64,000 nucleotides of DNA from positions 62,001 to 126,000 of the forward strand of contig JAWLHA010000002.1 in assembly GCA_041690535.1 (NCBI GenBank). The letters run 5' to 3'. This DNA is from JAWLHA01 sp041690535 (GTDB lineage Bacteria; Pseudomonadota; Gammaproteobacteria; Thiohalomonadales; Thiohalomonadaceae). How positions within the stretch are numbered: the stretch's first letter is position 1; every line of letters begins with the position of its first letter. The position numbers and the translations under genes are program-made. Below are positions 1 through 9,791 of this stretch, piece after piece. A model generated the notes under the pieces. That model was not told where the DNA came from, searched no databases, and worked only from the letters and a program-made list of their open reading frames with translations.

Positions 1-182
1 TAGCTGAGTCATTCATTGTAATCTGCTTTGGCCATAGCACACCTAATGCGGCATAGGGACACGGTTACGACGCGGCGGCTGAACTCCTGCAGAAATCATG
101 CAGAAATCATGCCTCATGCGGCGATTCAAGTTTTCCGCTGTCCGGCCGATAGAGTGCAACACAACTTCCTCGGAGACCCGAA

Positions 183-1127
183 ATGGCTGGCGTCCTTGAT
201 GGTGTTGATCGCCGCACGCAACTTGCCGGGCGCAATCGCCTGGAATTGCTGCTTTTTCGGCTCGGCGGCAAACAGCGGTTCGGGATCAACGTCTTCAAGG
301 TGCAGGAGGTCATCCAGTGCCCGCCCCTGACCCACATCCCCCATGCCCACCCCGTGGTCCGTGGGGTGGCGAACATGCGGGGCAAGACGGTCAGTGTCAT
401 GGATTTGGCACTCGCCATCGGCCGCCAGCCTCTGGACGGCACCGAGGGGGCGTATGTCATCATCACCGAATACAACCGCACCACTCAGGGTTTCCTGGTC
501 AGCGGGGTCGACCGTATCATCAACCTGAATTGGGACGAGATCCTGCCACCGCCCAAGGGCATGGGGGCCAACTACATGACGGCGGTCACCCGGGTGGATG
601 ATAACCTGGTGGAAATCATCGACGTGGAGAAGGTGCTCGCCGAGGTGATCCCGGTGGATACCCGGGTGACCGACACCTTCGTGGAAGAGAGCCGCAGTCA
701 TGCCGGCAGGCGGGTGCTGGTGGTGGACGATTCCAGCGTGGCCCGCAACCAGATCAAGCGAACCCTCGATCAGATGGGCATCGAGTCGGTGCTGGCCAAT
801 AACGGCAAGGAAGCCATCGACATCCTGAAGGCGTGGGCGGACGAAGGCGCGCCCATCGGTGAAAGAGTGGACCTCATCATCTCCGATGTGGAAATGCCGA
901 AAATGGACGGCTATACCCTCACCACGGAAATCCGCAGCGATGCACGCCTGAAGGACCTCTACATCATTCTCCACACCTCCCTCAGTGGGGTCTTCAACAA
1001 CGCCCTGGTGCAGAAGGTCGGCGCCGATCTCTTCATTCCCAAGTTCCGCCCGGACGATCTCGCAAAGGCGGTGATCGAGCATCTGCCGCAGAGTGGCGCC
1101 AAGGGGGGCCTCGCGACGGCCTCGTGA
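183..1127 (+). CDS. cheV: Chemotaxis coupling protein CheV (CheW domain + receiver)
   Basis: A 314-residue protein with an N-terminal CheW-like domain (about residues 15-165, including the typical VRGVANMRGKTVSVMDL stretch) and a C-terminal response-regulator receiver (about 175-305) with the acidic pair in VVDDSS, the phospho-acceptor Asp in IISDVEMPKMDGY and the conserved Thr/Lys region near the end. CheV proteins couple chemoreceptors to the CheA kinase and tune that coupling by receiver phosphorylation. A GGAG sits 11 bases before the ATG. cheR follows about 300 bases downstream on the same strand, which supports a chemotaxis role. Domain order and length are standard. Confidence 0.93.
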   Translation: MAGVLDGVDRRTQLAGRNRLELLLFRLGGKQRFGINVFKVQEVIQCPPLTHIPHAHPVVRGVANMRGKTVSVMDLALAIGRQPLDGTEGAYVIITEYNRTTQGFLVSGVDRIINLNWDEILPPPKGMGANYMTAVTRVDDNLVEIIDVEKVLAEVIPVDTRVTDTFVEESRSHAGRRVLVVDDSSVARNQIKRTLDQMGIESVLANNGKEAIDILKAWADEGAPIGERVDLIISDVEMPKMDGYTLTTEIRSDARLKDLYIILHTSLSGVFNNALVQKVGADLFIPKFRPDDLAKAVIEHLPQSGAKGGLATAS

Positions 1128-1310
1128 GAGGCCTCCACAGTGCAGCGCATCAAATGCACCGGCGGGTGCGCTTGAGCCCCGCCTCTCCTTTGCTTGCAAG
1201 CATGCGCCCACGTTTTTCCGTCTACCATTAGAGAGTGTCTACAGGTAGACAGGGCGGACATGAAACCAAGCATACCGCGCAATCTCGGCGTTGCATTCAT
1301 TGCGTTCGGA

Positions 1311-1375
1311 CCAGGGTAAACGCACACTTACCAGAGAGTGACGTGAGTATGCGTTCACCTTGGCGTTTACCCTGG
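1311..1375. repeat. Long inverted repeat upstream of cheR
   Basis: A perfect 13-base inverted repeat (CCAGGGTAAACGC at 1311-1323 and its complement at 1363-1375) encloses 39 bases that partly continue the pairing. The folded RNA or DNA hairpin would end about 70 bases before the preferred cheR start. No T-run follows, so it is not a typical intrinsic terminator. It could be a repeat-element remnant or a structured leader. Confidence 0.6.
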
Positions 1376-1445
1376 CCTTCGAGTGGATCGCCGAGGCAAT
1401 GTGGTAATATGCACCGACCATGACCTCCGCCCTGGATGCCAAACA

Positions 1446-2294
1446 GTGACGAGCAACAAAATCTCCCCTCAGGAATATGAGGAATTTCGTCGCTTTCTGG
1501 AACAAGCATCCGGGATCACCCTGGGCGACAACAAACATTACCTCGTCACCAGCCGCCTCAGCCGGCTCATGAGGGAGCTCGACATGCCCTCGTTCAGTGA
1601 ACTGCTGAAGGGGTTGAAGAGTGGCAACCCTCCCAAGCTCCGCGAGCGCATTATCGATGCCATGACCACCAACGAGACGTTGTGGTTCAGGGACATCTAC
1701 CCCTTCGAGGTGATGAAGCAGGTCATTCTCCCTGAAATTACTCAGAAGCGCCCCGCTCAGCTTCGGATCTGGTCGGCGGCCTGCTCCTCCGGGCAGGAGG
1801 GCTACTCCATCAGCATGGCGCTCCAGGAGTACGGAATGGCCAAGCCCGGCGCCCTCCCCACCAACATCCAGATCATCGGCACCGACATTTCGGCCTCCAT
1901 GCTCCGCGAGGCCAGCGAGGCCAGCTACGACCGCATGAGCGTTGCCCGCGGACTCTCTGAGGAGCGCCTGCAGCGGTTCTTCATTCAAAAGGGCGAACGG
2001 TGGCAGGTGCGTCCGGAGATCCGCAACCGGGCAAGCTTTCGCGAGCTGAACCTGATGAACAGCTACGCCATGCTGGGCCGATTCGATATCGTGTTCTGCC
2101 GCAATGTCCTGATCTACTTCTCCAACGACCTCAAGCGGGACATTCTGCAGCGGATCGCCCAGACTCTGAACCCTGGCGGATACCTGTTTCTCGGCGGGTC
2201 GGAATCACCCACCAGTTACACTGATGCCTTTGCGCTGGTGCGCACCCCCCACGGGGTCGTCTACCGGCTGAAGGAGAGTCCGCCGCGGCGCTGA
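1446..2294 (+). CDS. cheR: Chemotaxis protein-glutamate O-methyltransferase CheR
   Basis: SAM-dependent methyltransferase that methylates glutamates on chemoreceptors. It has the N-terminal helical domain (residues 1-80, EYEEFRRFLEQASGITL) and a Rossmann methyltransferase domain with the CheR-specific RIWSAACSSGQEGYSI SAM-binding loop, the IIGTDIS strand and FCRNVLIYF near the C terminus. The frame stays open upstream to a GTG at 1383, but the GTG at 1446 puts the start six residues ahead of the conserved region, as usual for the family, and clears the upstream hairpin. The start is uncertain. It probably acts with the CheV encoded just before it. Confidence 0.92.
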   Translation: MTSNKISPQEYEEFRRFLEQASGITLGDNKHYLVTSRLSRLMRELDMPSFSELLKGLKSGNPPKLRERIIDAMTTNETLWFRDIYPFEVMKQVILPEITQKRPAQLRIWSAACSSGQEGYSISMALQEYGMAKPGALPTNIQIIGTDISASMLREASEASYDRMSVARGLSEERLQRFFIQKGERWQVRPEIRNRASFRELNLMNSYAMLGRFDIVFCRNVLIYFSNDLKRDILQRIAQTLNPGGYLFLGGSESPTSYTDAFALVRTPHGVVYRLKESPPRR

Positions 2295-2318
2295 TCTCCA
2301 CCGCCACTTTCCCAGCAG

Positions 2319-2434
2319 GGCACCGGTCAGAGGGTCAGCGCAGCGCAGCTACCCTTTGCGGCCGCGATACGGTGGATGCGCTTGCGCTGATCCACCCTGC
2401 ATGTACGGCGCATCGGGCTTTCTGTTCGGTGCTC
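2319..2434. repeat. Dispersed MITE-like inverted-repeat element, copy 1
   Basis: This non-coding stretch between cheR and the aminomutase gene resembles 17,563-17,745. Shared parts are a GGTGGATGCGC hairpin (GGTGGAT...ATCCACC around 2371-2396) and the right end CTGTTCGGTGCTC at 2422-2434. The left end GGCACCGGTCAG is a degenerate complement of that right end. The core GGTGGATGCGC...CCACCCT is of a kind widely dispersed in proteobacterial genomes. No protein is encoded. The rest of the roughly 400-base gap shows nothing else I can support. Confidence 0.6.
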
Positions 2435-2690
2435 CAGAGACTTCGCCGTCTCCGCGCCAAGGGCCACGGGCGCGTTTCCAACCTCCCGCGGGATCTTCAT
2501 TGCCAGAGCCCCCGTTTCACAGGGAATTGGCACTCTTTTTGCTCTAGGCCGTTTCTGGTACACTTTGCCCCTCGCCCTGAACCGGGACCGGGATACCACA
2601 CGCCCGCCCCCCCAGGCACCTCTCGCTGGATGGCCCGTCACAATGGCGCCTCCCGCTTTTCTGTTCATCAAACCAGCTGCAGTGGCCGAC

Positions 2691-4076
2691 ATGAGCAAGA
2701 CCCTTCACGTACAGAACGAGATCCGATCTCGACGTCCTGTATTGACTGGTGTCGAGCGCTTTCGCGTTTACACTGAGCGCCAGTTCGATTCCATCCCTCA
2801 GCTTGCCAGGCTGACGGATGAACAGCGCCGCGTCATGCGCGTGGTCGCCAACGTTCTGCCGTTCCGAGTCAATCAGTACGTCATCGATGAGTTAATTGAC
2901 TGGGACAATGTTCCGAACGACCCCATCTTCCAACTGACCTTCCCTCAGCCTGGCATGCTGGAACCTTTCCAGTTCCAGCGCATGGCCGAGCTGATGGAGC
3001 GGACCGAGGACAAGGCTGCCATCCGCACCCTGGCCCAGGAGATCCGCCTTGAGCTCAACCCCCACCCGGCGGGTCAGCGCGAACTCAATGTGCCCACCCT
3101 GGAGGGTGAGCGACTGGAGGGGCTCCAGCACAAGTACCGTGAGACGGTGCTGTTCTTCCCCAGCCAGGGGCAGACTTGCCACAGCTATTGCACCTTCTGC
3201 TTCCGCTGGGCGCAGTTCGTGGGTGACAAGGAGCTGCGCTTTTCCGCCAACGAGGCCGGCAAGCTCCACGCCTACCTGCAATTCCATCCCGAAGTCAGCG
3301 ACCTGCTGATCACCGGCGGCGACCCGCTGGTGATGAAGACCAAGCACCTCAAGACCTACCTGGAGCCACTGCTGCGTCCTGAGTTCGACCACGTGACCAA
3401 CATCCGGCTGGGCACGAAGGCCCTCACCTTTTGGCCGCAGCGCTTTGTGCTCGACGAGGACGCCGATGAGCTGCTGCAGGTGCTGGAGGCGCTGGTGAAG
3501 GCCGGCAAACAGGTGGCCCTGATGGCCCATTTCAACCACTGGCGCGAGATGGACACCCCCATCTGCCGGGAGGCCATTCGACGCATCCGGGACACCGGCG
3601 TGGTGATCCGAAGCCAGTCGCCGCTCATCGCCCACATCAACGACAGTGCCGAGGTATGGGCCAGGATGTGGCGGGAACAAGTGAAGCTCGGGGTCATCCC
3701 CTACTACATGTTTGTAGAGCGGGATACGGGGGCCAAGCACTACTTCGAGGTGCCGCTGGTGCAGGCGTGGGAAATTTACCGGAACGCGGTGCGCCGGGTG
3801 TCCGGGCTTGCCCGTACCGCACGGGGGCCGTCCATGAGCGCCGGACCGGGCAAGGTGGAGCTCCAAGGGGTGGCGGACGTCAACGGTGAACGGGTTTTCG
3901 TGCTACGCTTCATACAGGGCCGCAACCCCGCATGGGTGCAGCGGCCGTTTTTTGCCCGATTCGATCCCGACGCGACATGGCTGGATCAGCTGCAGCCGGC
4001 CTTTGGGGAGGAGAAGTTCTTCTTCCAGGATGAGTACGAGGCCATGTGCCAGGAGGCCATGGCCTCCCCCAGCTGA
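2691..4076 (+). CDS. KamA-family radical SAM protein (lysine/glutamate 2,3-aminomutase-like)
   Basis: A 461-residue radical SAM protein. The cluster motif CxxxCxxC is C163-C167-C170, and Lys388 in AGPGKVEL lies where aminomutases bind pyridoxal phosphate. KamA-family enzymes move the alpha-amino group of lysine, glutamate or a similar amino acid to the beta carbon. The ATG at 2691 gives the usual N terminus; an upstream in-frame start at 2565 would add 42 proline-rich residues unlike the family. The product could be beta-lysine or beta-glutamate, both known osmolytes, which would suit the neighbouring sucrose operon. No AblB-like acetyltransferase is nearby, so the substrate and role stay open. 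It is longer than EpmB (about 340 residues), making an EF-P modification role less likely. Confidence 0.82.
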   Translation: MSKTLHVQNEIRSRRPVLTGVERFRVYTERQFDSIPQLARLTDEQRRVMRVVANVLPFRVNQYVIDELIDWDNVPNDPIFQLTFPQPGMLEPFQFQRMAELMERTEDKAAIRTLAQEIRLELNPHPAGQRELNVPTLEGERLEGLQHKYRETVLFFPSQGQTCHSYCTFCFRWAQFVGDKELRFSANEAGKLHAYLQFHPEVSDLLITGGDPLVMKTKHLKTYLEPLLRPEFDHVTNIRLGTKALTFWPQRFVLDEDADELLQVLEALVKAGKQVALMAHFNHWREMDTPICREAIRRIRDTGVVIRSQSPLIAHINDSAEVWARMWREQVKLGVIPYYMFVERDTGAKHYFEVPLVQAWEIYRNAVRRVSGLARTARGPSMSAGPGKVELQGVADVNGERVFVLRFIQGRNPAWVQRPFFARFDPDATWLDQLQPAFGEEKFFFQDEYEAMCQEAMASPS

Positions 4077-4180
4077 ACAATCGACACACTTCGTCGTTAG
4101 GCCGCCGGGGGGTTGTCCGGCGGCGCAGCCATCGATTTGATCACTCGCGCGGGAGCACTTGGCTATTAGGGAGGATGGTG

Positions 4181-5098
4181 ATGGTCCCTGGCGACCCCAG
4201 CGACACCGGCAAGCGCCCCGTTATCTTCGGCGAGGTGCTGTTCGATGCCTTTCCGGACGGTTCGGCCGTGCTGGGCGGTGCCCCCTTCAACGTGGCCTGG
4301 CATTTGAAAGGGTTTGGTCTCGACCCACTGTTCATCAGCCGGGTGGGCGAGGACGCAGAAGGGGCAACGGTGCTCCGCTCCATGGAGGCGTGGGGCATGG
4401 ATTGCTCAGGGGTCCAGCGCGACCCCCATCGCCCCACCGGAATGGTGCGCATCGCCCTCGATGCGGGCCATCCCACCTTCGACATCCTGCCCAACTGCGC
4501 CTACGACCGAATTGAGGCCGCATTGGCCCTATCCGCCCTGCAGGACATTCCCCCACCCCTTCTCTACCACGGCACCCTGGCCGGGCGAAGCGCGCTCTCC
4601 CGCTCCGCGTTGCAAAGCGTTCGTGAACGCGCCTCCTTTCGGTTCATGGACATCAACCTGCGCCCCCCCTGGTGGGAACGGCCCCATTTGGATGCGCAGC
4701 TGCAGGGCTGCGACTGGTTGAAGCTGAACGACACCGAACTGACCGCCCTCCTCCCCGGCACTGACGAACCGCATGCCGCGGCAGCCGCGCTGCGCCAGCG
4801 CTACAGCATTGGCGTGCTGCTACTGACCCGGGGGGCATCGGGAGCCATGATCCTCGATGCACATGGCGCCTCCACGGTTTCGCCGCAAGTGGTACCGGAG
4901 CATGAATTGGCCGACACCGTAGGGGCCGGGGATGCCTTCAGTGCGGTGGCCATTCTCGGGCTGCTGCGCGGTTGGCCCACCCGGCGCATCCTGGCCCGCG
5001 CCACCGACTTCGCCGCCGCCGTCTGCCGGGTGAGAGGCGCGGTGGTCGAGCAGAAAGGCTTTTACACTCGCTACCTTGAACGATGGAATGATGAATGA
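4181..5098 (+). CDS. PfkB-family sugar kinase, probably fructokinase
   Basis: A 305-residue ribokinase/PfkB-family kinase. It has the substrate-binding GGAPFNVAWHL motif near the N terminus and the DTVGAGDAFSA catalytic/anion-hole signature at about residue 245. It most likely phosphorylates fructose released by sucrose cleavage. An AGGGAGG ribosome site at 4168-4174 is spaced well for the ATG at 4181, while an ATG at 4175 abuts it directly. It overlaps the next gene by about 11 bases and forms an operon with sucrose-phosphate synthase and sucrose synthase, which is the main ground for choosing fructose as the substrate. Confidence 0.85.
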   Translation: MVPGDPSDTGKRPVIFGEVLFDAFPDGSAVLGGAPFNVAWHLKGFGLDPLFISRVGEDAEGATVLRSMEAWGMDCSGVQRDPHRPTGMVRIALDAGHPTFDILPNCAYDRIEAALALSALQDIPPPLLYHGTLAGRSALSRSALQSVRERASFRFMDINLRPPWWERPHLDAQLQGCDWLKLNDTELTALLPGTDEPHAAAAALRQRYSIGVLLLTRGASGAMILDAHGASTVSPQVVPEHELADTVGAGDAFSAVAILGLLRGWPTRRILARATDFAAAVCRVRGAVVEQKGFYTRYLERWNDE

Positions 5099-7253
5099 AA
5101 AACATGACGGACTTTACCTCGTACTAGTCAGCGTCCATGGCCTCATTCGGGGCCACAACATGGAACTGGGACGGGATGCGGACACGGGGGGGCAGATCAA
5201 GTACGTGGTGGAGCTTGCCCGGGCACTCGCCGGGCATCCGGAAGTGGCCCGAGTGGATCTCCTCAGCCGGCAGGTGGTCGATCCCAAGGTCGATCCCGAT
5301 TACGCCCAACCGGTCGAACCCCTCGCCCCGTGCGCCAACATCGTCCGCCTGCCCTTCGGCCCGCGCCGCTACCTGCGCAAGGAGCGCCTGTGGCCCTATC
5401 TCGATTCCATGGCCGATCAGGCCCTCAAGCACATCCGCCGGGTGGGGCGGATCCCGGATGTCATACACACCCACTATGCCGACGCCGGCTACGTGGGGGT
5501 GCGCCTGGCCGGGCTGCTGGGGGTGCCGCTGATCCACACCGGCCACTCCCTCGGCCGTGAAAAACGGCGACGCCTGCTGGACCAGCAGGTCAAACCCCAA
5601 GTGCTGGAAGGCCACTACAACATCACCCAGCGCATCGAAGCGGAAGAAGCCGCCATGGACATGGCCAGCCTGGTGGTGGCGAGTACTAACCAGGAAGTGG
5701 AACAGCAGTACAGTCTCTATGACAACTACCACCCCAAACGGATGGTGGTGATCCCCCCGGGTACCGACCTCAGCCGCTTTCACCCGCCCAAAGGATTGCT
5801 GTACGACGTGCCCATTCGTCAAGAGATCGGCCGCTTCCTCAGCAACCCCCGCAAGCCCCTCATTTTGGCCATCTCCCGCGCTGACGAGCGCAAGAATATT
5901 CAGACGCTCCTGCGCGCTTTCGGCGAGAACCCCCAACTGCGTGAACTCGCCAATCTGGTGGTGGTGGCCGGGAACCGGGACGAGATCGCCACCCTGGACA
6001 AGGGCGCCCGCAAGGTCATCACCGACCTGCTGATGCTCATCGACCGCTACGACCTCTACGGGCAGGTGGCCTACCCCAAGCAACACCGGCCCGACGACGT
6101 ACCGGACCTCTACCGCGTGGCGGCGAAGAGCCGCGGGGTCTTCGTCAACCCGGCCCTCACCGAACCATTCGGCCTCACGCTCATCGAAGCGGCGGCCAGC
6201 GGGCTGCCCATCGTCGCTACCGAGGACGGCGGCCCACGGGACATCCTGCGCCACTGCAGGAACGGTCTGCTGGTGGACCCACTGGACAGTAACGGCATGA
6301 GCGCGGCGCTTCTGGAGGTGCTCTCATCCCGCGCCCAGTGGAAGGGGTGGGCCAACAATGGCATTCGCGGCGCCCACCGTCACTACGCCTGGTCCAGCCA
6401 CGTGAATGTCTATCTCAAGTCGGTACGCAGGCTCATCGGACAGCGTCACCGCGCACGGCTGTTCCGCCCCATGCAAAACCGCCTGCCCACCATCAATCGC
6501 CTGGTCGTGAGTGACCTGGACAACACCCTGCTGGGTGATCCGGAAAGTTTGCAGACGCTCCTGGAACGTCTGGCCGCCAGTCCCCTCAAAGTGGGCCTGG
6601 GGATCGCCACCGGGCGGCACCTGCAGAGCACCCTGAAGGCCCTCGAGAAGTGGGGTGTCCCCCGGCCCGATCTATTCATCACCAGTGTGGGCACGGAAAT
6701 CTTCTACGGCAATCAGCTCACCAAGGATCGCGGCTGGGAGCGCCACATCGATTATCGCTGGGAGCGTGACCGGTTGGCCCAGGCAGTCGAGGCGATGCCC
6801 GGCATCGAGCCGCAGGCGGAGGAGCATCAACGCTCCCACAAACTCAGTTACGTCATCGATCCCGACAAGGCCCCGCCCATTCGGGAGATCGTCCGCTACC
6901 TGCGCAGCAACGATCTCCACGCCAACGTCATCTATTCTCATCAGGCCTTTTTGGACCTGCTCCCCATACGGGCCAGCAAAGGGGCGGCGCTGCGCTATCT
7001 GGGAGCCAAGTGGGGGATCCCGCCCGAGGCGATGCTGGTCGCCGGGGACTCCGGCAACGATGTTGAAATGCTGCGGGGTGACACCCTGGGGGTGGTGGTC
7101 GGCAACTTCAGCCGAGAACTCAAGCGGCTGCAGGGCGAACCCCGCATCCATTTCGCCAGCGGCCACTACGCCGCAGGGGTACTCGAAGGGATCGACCATT
7201 ACGACTTTCTGCGCGAGGAGACAAGTTCGCCGATGGTGGGCGAGGAACCATGA
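5088..7253 (+). CDS. Bifunctional sucrose-phosphate synthase / sucrose-phosphate phosphatase
   Basis: About 720 residues in two parts. Residues 1-460 are a GT4 glycosyltransferase with the GRDADTGGQIKYVVE N-terminal loop and the C-terminal EPFGLTLIEAAASGLP E-x7-E motif. This part joins UDP-glucose and fructose 6-phosphate. Residues 475-720 are a HAD phosphatase (SDLDNTLLGD nucleophile motif, GDSGNDVEML metal motif) that would dephosphorylate sucrose 6-phosphate. The start is one of two adjacent ATGs at 5088 and 5091; a TTG at 5076 also keeps the frame open. It overlaps both neighbours by a few bases, so translation of the three genes is probably coupled. Domain order matches bacterial and plant SPS-SPP fusions. 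Confidence 0.93.
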   Translation: MMNEKHDGLYLVLVSVHGLIRGHNMELGRDADTGGQIKYVVELARALAGHPEVARVDLLSRQVVDPKVDPDYAQPVEPLAPCANIVRLPFGPRRYLRKERLWPYLDSMADQALKHIRRVGRIPDVIHTHYADAGYVGVRLAGLLGVPLIHTGHSLGREKRRRLLDQQVKPQVLEGHYNITQRIEAEEAAMDMASLVVASTNQEVEQQYSLYDNYHPKRMVVIPPGTDLSRFHPPKGLLYDVPIRQEIGRFLSNPRKPLILAISRADERKNIQTLLRAFGENPQLRELANLVVVAGNRDEIATLDKGARKVITDLLMLIDRYDLYGQVAYPKQHRPDDVPDLYRVAAKSRGVFVNPALTEPFGLTLIEAAASGLPIVATEDGGPRDILRHCRNGLLVDPLDSNGMSAALLEVLSSRAQWKGWANNGIRGAHRHYAWSSHVNVYLKSVRRLIGQRHRARLFRPMQNRLPTINRLVVSDLDNTLLGDPESLQTLLERLAASPLKVGLGIATGRHLQSTLKALEKWGVPRPDLFITSVGTEIFYGNQLTKDRGWERHIDYRWERDRLAQAVEAMPGIEPQAEEHQRSHKLSYVIDPDKAPPIREIVRYLRSNDLHANVIYSHQAFLDLLPIRASKGAALRYLGAKWGIPPEAMLVAGDSGNDVEMLRGDTLGVVVGNFSRELKRLQGEPRIHFASGHYAAGVLEGIDHYDFLREETSSPMVGEEP

Positions 7254-9640
7254 TCACGACACTCTCGGAGTACCTCCATGAACACCGCGAAGCGGTCTAT
7301 TCGCTCCTGCGCCACTTCCTCGGCCTGAAGCGGCCGTTTCTGCTGCGCTCGGAACTGTGGGATGAGTTCACAGGGTTTTGCGGCCAGGAGGAGCGTGCGG
7401 CGCTCTGCGATTCTATCCTGGCCAAGCTCATCTCCATCAGCCAGGAGGCGGTCCTGGAGCCCCCGTGGATCTATCTGGCGGTGCGCCAGCGCATGGGTCG
7501 CTGGGCCTACCTGCGGTTCCACGCCGAGAGCATGACCCATGAGGAGGTCTCCACGGCGGAGTTCCTGCGGTTCAAGGAGCGGGTGAAGGACGGTCGAGGC
7601 AGTGACGAATGGCTGCTGGAGATCGACCTCGGCCCCTTCAACCGCGAATTTCCGAAGCTGCAGGAATCCCGCTCCATTGGTCGCGGCGTCGAGTTTCTCA
7701 ACCGCCGCCTCTCCAGTCAGCTGTTCCAGGAGATCGGCAAGGGCGATCGCCGCCTGTTGGAGTTTCTGCGTGTCCACCAGTGTCAGGGGCGCCAACTGAT
7801 GCTCAACGATCGCATCCGGGATGTGCCGGGGCTGCGACAAGCCCTTCACCGGGCAGACGACTACCTCGCCACCCGCCCCCGGGAGGCCGAGTGGGACGCG
7901 GTGGGCCAGACCCTTCAGCAGCTGGGTTTCGAGCAGGGGTGGGGTCGTAGCGCCGGGCGCATGCGCGAGAACCTGACGCTGCTCACCGATTTGCTGGAGG
8001 CCCCCGCCCCCGAAATCCTGGAGCGCTTTCTCGGCCGCATGCCGATGATCTTCAACCTGGTCATTCTCTCCCCCCATGGCTTTTTCGGTCAGTCCAATGT
8101 GCTCGGGCTGCCGGATACGGGCGGTCAGGTGGTTTACATCCTCGATCAGGTGCGCGCATTAGAGAAGGAGATGCGGGCCCGTGTCTATGATCAGGGCCTC
8201 GACCTGGAACCGCAGATCCTGGTGGTGACACGGCTCATCCCCGACTCCGAGGGGACCACCTGCGACCAGCCGCTGGAACCCATCGTCGGCACCCACTCGG
8301 CGCGCATCCTGCGGGTGCCCTTTCGCAACGAGAGCGGTGAGGTGATCCGTCCGTGGATCTCCCGGTTTGAGGTGTGGCCCTACCTGGAGCGCTTTGCCCG
8401 CGAATCCGAAAAGGAGATCCTGGCCCAGCTCGGCAGCCGCCCCGACCTCATCATCGGCAACTACTCAGATGGCTCGCTGGTGGCCACGCTGCTCTCCCAG
8501 AGCCTGCACGTGACCCAATGCAACATCGCCCATGCACTGGAGAAGACAAAGTATCTCTATTCGGATCTCTACTGGCAGGACAACGAACCCCAATACCACT
8601 TCTCCTGTCAGTTCACCGCTGATCTCATCGCCATGAACGCGGCGGATTTCATCATCACCAGCACCTTCCAGGAGATCGCCGGCACCTCCGACAGCGTCGG
8701 ACAGTATGAAAGCTACATGGCCTATACCATGCCCGGGCTCTACCGGGTGGTGAACGGCATTGATGTGTTCGATCCCAAGTTCAATATCGTCTCGCCGGGG
8801 GCGGACAGCGAAATCTATTTTCCCCACACCGAAACGGAGCGCCGCATCACGGGTCTGTCCGAGGAGATCGAGGCGCTGGTATTCGGCCCCCCGGGGGCCG
8901 ACAGCCGCGGCGAGCTGAACGATCGCAGCAAGCCCCTCATTTTCAGCATGGCCCGGCTGGATTACATCAAGAACATCACCGGTCTGGTGGAGTGGTATGC
9001 CCGCTCGCCAAAACTGCGGGAGGCTGCCAATCTGCTGGTGATCGCGGGCCATGTGGACCCCCAGGCATCCGACGACCGGGAGGAACAGCTTCAAATCGAG
9101 CGCATGCATGCGCTGATAAACCACTACGGGCTGCAGGGACAGGTTCGTTGGCTGGGGCGGCATTTGGACAAGCGCCTGGCTGGAGAGCTCTACCGCTTCG
9201 TGGCCGATCGCAAGGGCGTCTTCGTCCAGCCGGCCCTGTTCGAAGCATTCGGCTTGACCGTGATCGAGGCGATGACCTCAGGACTGCCCACCTTTGCCAC
9301 CCGTTACGGCGGGCCGAGGGAGATCATCGAGAACGGACGTTCGGGATTCCATATCGATCCGAATCACGGCGCCGACGCCGCGGCGCTGCTGGTGCAGTTC
9401 TTCGAAGACTGCCAAGCCGATCCCGCCCACTGGGAGCGCCTCTCCCAGGCCGCCGTGGAGCGGGTGCGTGAGCACTACACCTGGGAGCTGTATGCGCAGC
9501 GCATGCTCACTCTCTCCTGCGTCTACGGCTTCTGGAAGTTCGTCACCAACCTGGAGCGGGACGAGACCCGCCGCTACCTGGAGATGTTTTACGGCCTGGA
9601 GTTTCGCCGCCTGGCACAGACGATTGGTCACGGGTTCTGA
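7250..9640 (+). CDS. Sucrose synthase
   Basis: A 796-residue protein of normal sucrose synthase length. It has an N-terminal regulatory region (residues 1-270) and a GT4 catalytic region with GLPDTGGQVVYILDQV near residue 285 and the EAFGLTVIEAMTSGLP E-x7-E motif near residue 664. It reversibly converts sucrose plus a nucleoside diphosphate to NDP-glucose and fructose. The ATG overlaps the stop of the previous gene (ATGA), so it is the third cistron of the sucrose operon. Together with the kinase and SPS-SPP, the cell can make sucrose, probably as a compatible solute, and recover its sugars. Confidence 0.95.
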   Translation: MITTLSEYLHEHREAVYSLLRHFLGLKRPFLLRSELWDEFTGFCGQEERAALCDSILAKLISISQEAVLEPPWIYLAVRQRMGRWAYLRFHAESMTHEEVSTAEFLRFKERVKDGRGSDEWLLEIDLGPFNREFPKLQESRSIGRGVEFLNRRLSSQLFQEIGKGDRRLLEFLRVHQCQGRQLMLNDRIRDVPGLRQALHRADDYLATRPREAEWDAVGQTLQQLGFEQGWGRSAGRMRENLTLLTDLLEAPAPEILERFLGRMPMIFNLVILSPHGFFGQSNVLGLPDTGGQVVYILDQVRALEKEMRARVYDQGLDLEPQILVVTRLIPDSEGTTCDQPLEPIVGTHSARILRVPFRNESGEVIRPWISRFEVWPYLERFARESEKEILAQLGSRPDLIIGNYSDGSLVATLLSQSLHVTQCNIAHALEKTKYLYSDLYWQDNEPQYHFSCQFTADLIAMNAADFIITSTFQEIAGTSDSVGQYESYMAYTMPGLYRVVNGIDVFDPKFNIVSPGADSEIYFPHTETERRITGLSEEIEALVFGPPGADSRGELNDRSKPLIFSMARLDYIKNITGLVEWYARSPKLREAANLLVIAGHVDPQASDDREEQLQIERMHALINHYGLQGQVRWLGRHLDKRLAGELYRFVADRKGVFVQPALFEAFGLTVIEAMTSGLPTFATRYGGPREIIENGRSGFHIDPNHGADAAALLVQFFEDCQADPAHWERLSQAAVERVREHYTWELYAQRMLTLSCVYGFWKFVTNLERDETRRYLEMFYGLEFRRLAQTIGHGF

Positions 9641-9791
9641 GCGGCTCAAGCGCGGGAGGGTGGGAGGAATAGCTACCCCTGGCAGTCTCCTCACTGCTCC
9701 TCGATGTACTCCAGGACCGGCACCCTTTGCGCCGAATCGACACGAAGGCAGACAACCCCGCCTCTGGCCCGCCCCACCGGCGCCACGCCCA

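Noticed and set aside
126..1211. Long minus-strand frame opposite cheV
   Set aside because: Shadow of the strongly GC-biased third positions of cheV; the protein has no family features, while cheV is complete.
5124..6254. Minus-strand frame opposite sucrose-phosphate synthase
   Set aside because: Antisense shadow; His/Val/Gly-rich with no domain, and the sense strand encodes a well-conserved enzyme.
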